Made by a program: the position numbers and the translations under genes
Notes under the pieces: generated by a model
Database searches by the model: none
What the model saw: only the letters and a program-made list of their open reading frames with translations
Told to the model about the DNA's origin: nothing
Source of the DNA: Pagrus major
Taxonomy: Eukaryota > Chordata > Actinopteri > Spariformes > Sparidae
Assembly (NCBI RefSeq): GCF_040436345.1
Contig: NC_133238.1
Coordinates: forward strand, 11,286,150-11,350,149
DNA length: 64,000 bases
Reading direction: 5' to 3'
Part shown: positions 48,581-59,842 of the stretch, in pieces
How the letters are laid out: each line of letters starts with the position of its first letter
Numbering within the stretch: the stretch's first letter is position 1

Positions 48581-49467
48581 CTTTCCAAACAGCTCTCTCG
48601 TGTAGAAACAGAAATTATTCTTCAGTTCTGTAAAGTGAAAGTGTCACATCAAAACACACCCAGCACTCGCTTTGCATACCTGTTTACTTACAAACGATTT
48701 CAAATATATTCAGTCTTTTCAATAGCTTTATTTACAGTGTGATTGACAGGCCAGTGGAGCCTGTTTTGGATTAATTAGGATTTGAACTGTGCAACACAAT
48801 GCTGGATTGTAACCATTCATTTCTCAGGCAGGCACACTGTAAACAGCCCTGATGTCCCACTTCTTATATAAGGACTGTTGTGGCCTATTTTTAAACCTGT
48901 GGGTATTCCTCTCAAACTGGAACCTTGCGTTTCCTATTTCAGCCCTTCACCGTTTTTGAATCTCCCATTCAGCACTCCAGCAGCATGTGTCCACATTTGG
49001 TCATAATTGTGCCCATTATCTGTTGGAGACGTAGCTGTGACTGACTTTGTGATCTTGTGTTTTTGATCTTGTTTTGTTTCGTGTGTTGAGCCTCCTTCAT
49101 CCTCCTTCGTGCTGCACTTTGCTGCGTGTTTTTTTCATTTATTTTCTATTTGACAAAATGTTCTTTTTGAATGAAAAACAGCCATCTCACACAGGGGGGA
49201 TGACTAAAGCAAATGCGTCAGAGAGGCTTCTGTGCAACAACAAGCTGCAGAAATGCTGCCATCATCTGGCTGTTGGGTTCACTCTGCATCCTTGTACGTC
49301 AGAGACAAACAGAGGTACTTTTACTCAATTACTGTACATAAGTACAACTTTGAGGTATGAGTATTTCAATTTTCTGCTACATACTTCCACTCCACAACAC
49401 TTTGGAAGCAAATATTGTACTTTGCAGACTCCATGTGGCATCAGAGCCGAAACAGCACATTTTTAAA
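48581..49467. other. Intergenic DNA between irs2 and acp2, left part
   Basis: No gene recognised. The 130-codon plus-strand frame at 49074-49466 is unlike any family I know and ends beside the MITE. Confidence 0.4.
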
Positions 49468-49752
49468 TTAAAGGAGCACTATGTAGTTTTGTAGAACAAA
49501 TTCAAACTCAGTATTTTAATATTACAATATCAATGAGGTAATAATACAAACAATTTTTTCCCATAAGTGAATAAACAAGCTGTTCTCAGAGGAAAATAAG
49601 GTCCCCAGAACACCGTTTGAAGATGGTGGCAGGGTCCGCCACATATAAACAAAGTGAAAGAGTATGAAATTGTGTTGTCATTAAAGGTCAGTTTGTTTAT
49701 TCAGTTTATTCAGTCATGAAAATGAAACTAAAACTACAGAGTGCTCCTTTAA
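49468..49752 (+). mobile_element. Complete TTAA-flanked MITE (family B), 285 bp
   Basis: It is flanked by TTAA at both ends. The left terminus is aaaggagcactatgtagttt, and the right terminus is its imperfect reverse complement (aaactacagagtgctccttt). It has no coding capacity. Partial copies lie at 4470-4600 and 5440-5562. It is the best-preserved copy of this family in the window. Confidence 0.85.
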
Positions 49753-52700
49753 TTTCTATTGGTATGGGTGACTTTCACTTTTACCAAAGCAATATTTGAA
49801 CAGGATATGACAGAAGTATGACTTTTGGGTACTTTACACAACGCTGATGAAGTGCTGAAAAACAAGCGCCCGTCCTGCCTGCATTAGCCTGTGAAGGGCC
49901 CGTCAGCAGCAGGAAGCTCGCAGACATCTGTTCATCAGATCATCTCGGTAATTATGTCAGTAATTCTCCGTGTGATCTTCATGATCACTAGTCATGTCCG
50001 TGAGGGGCACCCCTGCACAAACACACACTTGGATTGCTTTTTTTTATAATCTCCACACAAGCAGATTACACCTCTGTCAATGAGGTGTCATTGTGGCTAA
50101 AATAAAGGGGGGTATCCTGCTTTAACCCTTCCTTAATGAGCATATCTACCCCCTAAAACAAACACATATATACTCCAGATTAAGGGTAATCCCTGCCTTG
50201 TCTAATCACTATTGTTCTCATTAATGTTATTGTTGATGCCGGTGTGTGTGTGTTTGTGTGATCCCGATGCCTATTTTTCTGTTTTCGCACAAGTGTTAAT
50301 TTATCGGGGTTAAGCTCAGAAGCAGCATGTGTTTTCAGCATTAGCTGTCACCTATAATCTGAGATATGAGCAAAAACATAAACACCTCCGGCAGGATTTA
50401 GTAACACATAGTATTTGGCCTCAGATATAAACACCCCGCGGCAAAAACAAAGGCAGGAAGAGATTATTGTTGACATTTAACTGGCAAAGACATGCCAATA
50501 ATTTGGCAACAACACAGAGGGAATATTGCTGATAGATGAATATTATTGTTTTGCTTCTCTCTGTTTTCATGAGACGTGTTGTACTGAGATGTTCCCACAG
50601 GGTTTATATCAACACTAATCTGGATGTTTTGTGCTTGAACCAAGGGATCTTTTATTTGTGCTCATGTCCAGGTGTGCCACTACCAAAAAGCATGTGGCAT
50701 TGATACGACTCTCCCTCTTCTTTTCTAGTCTGCTGCCATTTTCTTTGTTCAGATTTGGTCGTAAACGCCACATTAAATAAGATGTGTGTTCCCATAATGC
50801 AAGCAATTTCTACCATCCCAGCATGAACAGGCCTGAGGACAGACACTTGTACTCTTATTCCCAGAAAATCTCCCACTCTGTCGTCCTTCCAGATTAGATT
50901 CTCTGGAGCAGCTCCAGCCCGAGTATCAGCTCTCAGGCCGGGGGAAAGATTTCTGACGGGCCTGTTTTGCAACAGAGGAAACTCAAGACCCACTTACCAG
51001 CTTTTTCTGGGTAGTGGGTGTAAGAGTGGGACTAAACGTAGCAGCATTAGTAGCCTAGTACCCAGTGGTTGGTAGAAATTGTGGTAATAATAAACATACA
51101 AACAAAATGTGTTCTTTCTGCTTCCTTGGTCATTTGAACTAAAAATTGCTTATAAATTAACGTATCATGTAATACATTTAAATACTAGTTAAATACTTAT
51201 TCAAAGGTAGTTTAAAACCACATCAATTCATGTCAATTCTACGCGCGTCAGGCTAAATAAGACGAATAGCTGCTAGGCTACTGCTACACTGTTATGCTGG
51301 ATAAGGCAGGTTAACCTTTACACTAATTTAGTTGGTGCTACTTTTTGTTAAAAAGTTGTGGTTGAGTGTAGCCATGGTCTCTTTTACGTGGAATAACACA
51401 ACATTTTATTAACAAAAGTGATTTTTTGTTCGAAAACATATAAAGAACAGGTGAAGAAGGGTAAGTACTTTTAGCGTTAGCTCAGGCTAGCTGTGGTTAA
51501 CTCACCAACTAGCTACTCTCTTGCTTTCTGGCAGATTAGGCTATGTGACATGCTGTTTTGTGAAATTTTACAGTCAGTAATTTTTTAGATGATAAAAACA
51601 AATGTCATCAAATCAAATTTATTACACAGTGGTGACACAGAAGCCCAGTGTTTCACCTTGAAATGAAAGTGTTGAGGAGCAGTAGCAAAGCAGCAGAAGA
51701 GGACAATGCACCAAAACACCGGGGGAAGCCGTGTTCACAAAGGGCTTATTCACTCTATTTGTTTGGAAACTATTGCGAAAAGTACGGTTAACACATAGTT
51801 GAATGCCGGTATTGAAAAAAGGATATCAGATTCCCACTGGGATCCAGGCTCAGTGCTTCTTGTTGCCAGATCCTCACACAACAAAGCTGCTTTTCACTGT
51901 GTAAACACACACAGATCAGCATACCGGAGGGTCATGCGAGAAGGGTTTCAGGACCAAAGGTTTTCAGTGTTAAGAGCTCTGAATCACAGAGAGCCTTTTC
52001 AGACATCAAACGTTCCACACATGCAGCTTTAACATTTAACACCTCCATGATTGTGGCTCACGTAAAATAAGTGTTATTATGACACAGTGCTTGACAGTTT
52101 CTGTAAGCCAGATAAGGATGAAAGGTCACAGTCGTTATTTTTACACTTAACCCAAGACCCACATGTCCAAAGGGTAACTTGAGGATCGCAGCTTTAGTGA
52201 AATATGTACATAATACGATTAAAATTTACATAGAAGCTGCTGGTAATTATGATTTGAATTATGAAGTAATCTGTTAATTATATTCATTTTTGTGATTAAT
52301 TATTAAATAATGTACCGTATAAAATGTGAGATAAAAACATGCCTATCCCAAATACCCAGACATGCACATATCCTATCCTACCCACAGGTACAGATACAAG
52401 CAAGTAATTCTAATCAGTAACACATACTAAAGGTTGCACAGCAATTTCACTGTATGCTGTGTGTCTGACAGGTAAGAAGATGCTTGATTGTAGCCAAGAC
52501 AACACTGACCTCTAGTGTCTGAAGAGAAACACTGTTAGCCTCAAAGTCAATGGTCTGATAATACTGATCCGTGTGTTTTGGTCGATTCACCAGCCCACGT
52601 TACAGTATGGAAGCCTGTTTCTGCCAACAAAAAGTTAGACATCATAAAAAATAATAATATTCATGTAAATGTTAGTCAAAATTATATATTTTTTACTTAC

Positions 52701-53278
52701 TAACTTACAATGTAGCGTTGATAAATAGAAAATACTATATACTAAGACTTGCTGTCTTGTAATATTGAATAAGTCAAGTCTAACTCAGAATCTAGAATTA
52801 GCCCTTTTTTTCATTTGCTATATCAGAAAAGACTTTTATATAAAGACTTATCCTTCTGTATATCTCTAGTAAGTACATATGATGCCATTTTGACCTCATA
52901 AACTAAAAATATGTAAATTATATAGCTCATGCTGTAATTTTGACATTCCCATGGGTATTTGTATTCTTTTGTCTTTTTACAATGCACAGCTTTTAATCTA
53001 TTTTTTGGGCTTCCATAGATATTTGATTAATATCTGATCTATAAGTGATCTATAAGTGACCTACTTCACATCTGAGTTCAAACAAAGCATAATTATAATG
53101 GTTTGTTTGCTTCTAATAAATAATAACAGCTTTAAAGGGCAAACATTGTTCTCTAAATGATGATCATAATTGATGAAGCAGAAGAAGAAGTAGATAAAGA
53201 CAGGCCCTCCTCTCCAATAGAGATAAGAAGCTTTTCTCGTAAAAATCAAGGAAGATAACAAAGTGGTTTACGTGATTC
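49753..53278. other. Intergenic DNA, no gene recognised
   Basis: Mostly AT-rich. The stretch 49860-50480 is comparatively repeat-poor and includes ATTA-rich homeodomain words, so it is a weak candidate for constrained non-coding DNA. Small open frames near 50615-50993 and 51799-52032 lack any recognisable domain. Confidence 0.35.
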
Positions 53279-53308
53279 AAAATAAAATAAAATAAAATAA
53301 AATAAAAT
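53279..53308 (+). repeat. (AATAA)n pentanucleotide repeat
   Basis: Five to six consecutive ATAAA units. Confidence 0.9.
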
Positions 53309-53639
53309 ATGATGAAATAAAACGTCACAGCTTGTGAGTGGGTCAAAAACACTGCTCTGTACAGTAACAGAAGTCTTCAGGACTGTTTTCAAGCGTGCAC
53401 ACGGATTCCGTCACTTCCGTTTCCCCTTACCTTATCAAGTTAACTGTAAATACGCAGACTGTTGATTTCAAAATAAAATGCGTGCTGAACAACATGTCCC
53501 TTTTTTCAAGTAAAAAGATGAAAATGGGGTAAATAATGAAGTATATGGTTTTAAAAAAATGATATGATAGATATATAGCCCTTCTTAACGCTTTATCTTC
53601 CCTCAGTCATGTAATTTTATGTTAAAACTATACGCCTCG

Positions 53640-53784
53640 ATTTATGCTTGAACTTCCGAGCTGCTTCCGGCGGTGTTAACCTTGGCTGACTTGATGCAGC
53701 ACAGCTAGACGTACGAAACCGACAGTCCACTCCGGGGTTAGCAAACAGAGCAGGGGTTAGCGGTCCTGTGGCAGAGACGGAAAC
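53640..53784 (+). promoter_or_regulatory. acp2 promoter and leader region
   Basis: Immediately upstream of the acp2 ATG is a short GC-richer stretch with two ETS-type words (acttccgag and cttccggcgg, about 53651-53674) and no TATA box. This suggests a short TATA-less promoter. The start site is not placed. Confidence 0.4.
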
Positions 53785-56700
53785 ATGGTGTCTGTTGGGG
53801 TGCTCTTTCTTTTGACGGTGGGCTCTGTTTGTGGAAAGGCTGCGGCAGAAAGACAACTTGTTTATGTGACTGTGGTGAGTATTATTACTAACAAGTGTAA
53901 CGCTACGGAGGCTGTGTTGAACTCTATGGCGGATTCGCCTTGGCGTGGAGAGACGCTCACGGAATTGCATTCAACATTTAGGAGGTTTTGTCTATTCTTT
54001 GCTAATTTGCAAACATGTGTATTTATCTGAACACAAATGAAGTCTAGCGGATATCAGCTGGGTCTTCTGGTGAATTCGGCATATTAATAATCAATTTAGA
54101 AGCAATTACTTTTAAAAAAGCACCTTTTCTGTTTGGTTTACGTCGCTTGCATCGTATTAGAAAACTAGCTTACTCACCCGTCGCAAAAGTGGACATTTTG
54201 TTGGAATAATTGTAAAATTGGACATTTAACTAATATTTTTGAATTGGAAAACGTATAAAAAGTCAGGCGTGCTTTGAATTGATAGACATGAGACACAAAT
54301 GACACACAAAGACACAACAGGAACTCTGTTGGCAAGTGTTCAAGTGACACTTGAAATAAATGAGCTGGGTCCCCTGAACTCCCATGTTAAGGTTATTCAA
54401 GGCAAACGAGAAGTCAGCACTACATTGCAAACTTTAGTGTCCAGCTGTCAGCTTGAACAGATGATTCATAATATAATGTTTGTGCATGGTGAAAAAACTT
54501 GCTGTCAGGTGACTTGTCAGCTGGACTGAGATTATAAACAACACTTGTAAAACACTTCAAACTCTCTTTTCTGGGGCATTTATGGTCAGATTGTTAATGG
54601 TTTGGATGCTTCCCTGTGTTCAAGCACACATTAGCCACATGACAACAAAGCACATGCTCAAATATTTGCAGGTACTGCTGCCCTGCCCTGGAGCTGCTTA
54701 CCAGAAATGCTTAGACAAAATGACAAAAAACTTATTGTCATTGGAAAAATAATAATGATGACATAACTGCAAGAGCATTCAGTTATACATTTTGCAGATG
54801 GATCACAAGCAAGTAAAAGTGAAATTGTAACAGGAAGATCTCGCGGGCAGTCACAATATACCGGTATTGATGATAATATATTTTATTTTATTATAAGTGT
54901 TTGTGTGTATGATAATATTGTGTGAATAATACGTTGCTTCTTAAATCGTTACAGCTTCTTGTCATAGTAGGAGCCGGTTATGCACCTTAAAGGGGCCATA
55001 TGTATGAGTTTTAGTTGAAAAAGTTCAAAATGTAACAAAAATGATCAACCGAGTGTGACAAAATGGAATTTTTTGACATTATTATCTCCATGTAATGTGT
55101 TGGAGAGGCATCACGATAAAACAAAGTTAAAGATGAATCTGACTAAGTGTTTTTTTATTTCAAATTTTCAACAGATAACGCGCAAATATTTTATCATAAA
55201 TTCGTTAGGTCATGATAACCCTTTCTGGCTCGTCTAGTTTGAGTGTTTCCCACCCTCCCACCCTTTCCCCATGGCATCTGTCATGGATGTGAGAATTGAA
55301 ATAGCATTAGACACACTGATTTCCCTTGTTAAAGCTGTTCCCTCAAGCATCTTGCATGTCAAAGTGTTAAAACATGATGCTGAGAGTTTGTAACAAAGGT
55401 TTTCTCGGATTAAAGTTTGTTGACTGTCATTGCTGCTACTACTAAAGGAGCTTAATGTTACATGTTCTTGCACTCATTCTTAGAAACGTCTACCTAGATA
55501 GCCATTAAAGGATCATGGAACGGATAAGATTAGGAGTTTAAAGGGATAATCCAACCTTTAAATGGAGTTTACACACTTTTTCAGCTATTTTAGACGGATC
55601 AGTCATGTGTGCTCTTCACAACAGAAAACCAACACTTCCCTTTTAGTGTCTCGAAGTTGAAACTCGAAACTGTTCTACTTGAAAAACCAGCTGATGTGGG
55701 CTAACAAAGCCTGATTGACCAGAAACTGACATTTATTTAACCAAAACCAACAATAGTTTTCACATCAGTAGTCACGATAGTCTCTGTTTGCTATCAAAGG
55801 AGCAGGTATCTGTTCATTAACAGGTCCCTGTACAGTACACTGAGGCATTTTTATAACTCTAACTCTAATGTAAACACCATTAATCATCGTTCTCGACTTC
55901 CTCTTTTTGTTTCTGCACCTGCTTATGTTGCAGTTTTTAATCATTATAAGCCTTTTTGTATTTGGAGTCTTCAGTTGACATGTTTCAGCCGCCCATGACT
56001 GACAGAACAGTATCTGACAAACTGTAGCTATCAGCTGACTGGAATTATAACAGCCTGTGCTGACACAGATAAAACTAGGACGAAGGTTTTGGCTCGATTC
56101 TGCTTCAGAGGAGCTGCAGGGTGTTTACAATGTTACATGTACTGTATGAAAGGTAAAAAAAAGAAGAATTGTTTGAGTAGTGAGAAGCAGTAGAACACGG
56201 GTAAGAAGGAGGCTTGTAAAGACCAAAGTCAAACACAAGTCACATGACAAAAGTGAAAGTTTAATTTGCTGACATTCAGTAAAATGAGCTGGAAGTGGCT
56301 TCTAACCTGCTACAAAAAAGAAAAACACTTTGTAAGTTTCCAAAACAGACATATTTTCTGACATTTAAGGACAAAATACTGGAGTGGTCAACATCAAATA
56401 ATCCACACTCTCCAAAATTTATGCCAAAGTAATTGCTTACTTTTCACATCTAACTATAAAGCAGGAAATCTTTGTCTGTCAGTTTGTGGTTCGCATATCT
56501 CGAGAACTGTTCATCCAATCTACTTCAGACATGGCAGGTTTGTTGAAGATGACCCGCTGAAGTGCAGAATTTGGTGCAATTTGGACAAACAACACTTTTA
56601 CTATTAAGAAAGTTTGAATAAACAGGGAACAACACTCACCACTAAAGCTGCAATGACTGAAATCTGCGTGTTTTGCTGTCGCGATTCTCACTTTTAAACC

Positions 56701-59700
56701 TTCTTTCCCATTTTTGGCAATATCTAGTTGATTGTTTATCAGGCTTTCAGTATACTCAATAATGAAAACATATAGACAGTGATTCCACTACAGCTGATAC
56801 CCAGCCCTGCTAATCTTATCACCACATGACAGTCTGTTCCTTTTCTAGTCTCTGTGCAGCAATGCTGGGATTTTTCAGTCAATAGGAAAGTAGAACAGAA
56901 CTTTCAGAACTGAAAGTGACTCTGCAATCACATTTTCTTGATTCTTGCAGTAGCAAAGTAAAAGGGTAATGACATCCTGACATCTCTTCTCTCTCTCCTC
57001 TAGTTGTTTCGCCATGGTGACCGGTCTCCAGTCAAAGCCTATCCCACCGACCCGCACCAAGAGAGCGACTGGCCACAAGGCTTTGGACAGCTATCACAGG
57101 TATGATGAGTCCTTCATTGGAGTGATTGCAGAAGTTTGTGCATTGACTGTAGCAACAAGTGCATCATTTTATGCAGTATCTTGGGTTTTTTTTATTTTTT
57201 TTTTATTTAATAAGCTGTTCTTATAAAACAGGATTTTTTTTTGTCCTAAACTAAATTCAATTTATATTACAAAATGTTCATTGTTGCACTAAACTGATCA
57301 ACTGTGGTGAAGGTCATTATGATGTCACGCACAGTTTATGTAATGCATCAAAAGCTGTGTGTAGTGAAGCTCTGTTCACTCCTATTGCATTTATTACTCA
57401 GCCAATGCATTTAGGTCAGTGGTTTTTTATTAAATTTCCCCATATCAGGCTGTTTAGTATCAGTGTGCAGGGCAAACGCTTATTATCTTGAGCAAAATCA
57501 TTTTCTAGTTTATTGCATCTAAACCTGCTATTTGAACCACTGATATACATAAAAATGGATGACAGGTCTCCATTGTACAAAAATGAAGCCAAGATATCCC
57601 GGATACAGTTGCTGCCATCTTGCGCTACTGCAAATTCTGTGCTGCAGTGATCGGGTGATGAAGCCGTGGTATCGTGGTCTTGCCCGTACACCTGATTAAT
57701 GACAGAAACTATCTTGTGTGTGTTTTCAGGAGGGGATGAGGCAACACTTTGACCTGGGCCACTTTCTGAGGAATCGATACAAAGGATTCCTCAGTGAATC
57801 TTATGACAGACACGAGGTGGGTGCACTGGCCTCTTCAGCGTTCAGGTCACATGTCGCCGGGGCAGACAGGCAATCATTCATATTAAAGTTTAGGGGAAAG
57901 GGCCTCTTGCCATGTCGGTGTTATACAGGGTTACCACTGGTGCTGGAATTCCTGGAACATGATGCAAGTCTGAGATGTGTTTTCCAGGCTGTTATCAGCT
58001 CTTTTCTTCAAACTTATAAACATATTTAATGCAGTCATGTCCAAGCTATGGTTTGTAAATGATAATATATTTTTATCCCTCACTGGCCACTCCTTCGTCC
58101 TCAGATCTCAGTTCGCAGTACAGACTATGACCGCACCCTGATGAGCGCTGAAGCCAACCTAGCAGGTCTGACCGTCCTCTTCCTCCTACTTCTCTTCCCT
58201 CTTCCAGTAATTATCTTTCTACCACTTCCTCTCATTAACAGTTTGTTTTGTTTGGACTCCTGCTGTCATCTAGGTCTGTACCCACCCTCTGGTCAGCAGG
58301 TATTCACACCGAGCTTGAAGTGGCAGCCGATACCTGTGCACACAGTGCCACAAAATGAAGAGAGGGTGTGTATTATGGTTGTCAGGAATACTAGTGTGAA
58401 AAACTCCTCTTTTGGTGTCATGGAAAAAAGAAAAATAAAGGGTTGTAGGCACACAAAATAGGGTAATATTAAAAAAACATACGTCTAAACTTTGTGTCTC
58501 TTCTTTCAGCTTCTGTCATTTCCTCTGAACGACTGCCCACGCTACAAACAGCTGATGAATGAAACTGAACACACGGAGGAATTTCTTAATGTAACTACAA
58601 CATATGAGGTACAGTTTTTTCTTTTCCTCTCTTTTTTCCTTCCCTTTCTATGAATATCTTTAAGTTATTCTGAAATGTTTAAAAATTTTTGAGGATGATA
58701 CAGTTGTTGAGCTTCCCGTGTTTCTTTCTTCAGGACATTATAGAGCTGGTGAGGAATAAAACCGGACTGAATAAAACCACTGTGGAGTCAGTCTGGAGCG
58801 TGTATGACACACTCTTCTGTGAGGTGAGAACACAGGTCACACAGAGAAACACCCAGTCACCACCAGCAATTACAAGAAGTTCAGAACAAAAGTGAAAACT
58901 TAACTTTTGTTTTGATTTTTCTGTTGATTGAATACATTTTTGTACCTTTTCTGCATCAATTTATAATGGAAATGTCTTTATTTGTGTAAAGGATGCAGAT
59001 GCAAGGTAACATTTTAAAATGTGATGGAATATAATGCAGTAAGGCTCTCAGGCAAGCAATCCGTCCAAATAAAAGTCCCCTGCAACTTTATTGGCAGGTG
59101 ATGACAATAAAAACATACTTGTGTCATGTGACGCTGCACGAACGCTCAACTCTCGAAAAAGTTATGTCATCTGAGAAGCAGGAAATGTTGAGTAACCTCT
59201 AGTTTTACTGAGAGCTTGTGGCAGGGTTTCATGTTATAGTTAGAACATGTTTCAAGTGAGAAGAAGTATGAAAAACTAAAGAAGAATGAAGGTGATGTCA
59301 TAGCCTTAATACTAAGTTAGAAATGATATTTCACCTAAGTTACTGTAATCTATGTTATGTTGGTTTTAATTCTTGTGACTCAGCTGGCCACACCAGTGTT
59401 TTGAGAAAACATGTGGCAATTTTGGCAAACAAGCTCTGAGAGGAAGCGGATGGTGCAACTACGAGCTCTTTCACATCTGCATTTTTGTCTTATCTGTCAA
59501 AGGTCACTGTGTATATTTTTGAGCATGGCGCAAAGTAGACAATCAATATAGTGCATTAATGTCTGTAAATTTTTTTCAACATTTCAGGGAAGAAATGTAC
59601 ATTATTATGAGTCAAATACACACAAAATAGTGCAAAGTATGAGATAATAAGAGATCAGGGACAGCTGGATCACAGCAATGTGAGAGATGGTTGCAGAGAG

Positions 59701-59778
59701 AGTGAAGGTGAAGGCAGAGGACTGCTGACAAAGTGCTATCAAGAAAAGAATGACCTCATAGTCAACTGTCTTTTTCAT

Positions 59779-59842
<64 letters not shown>
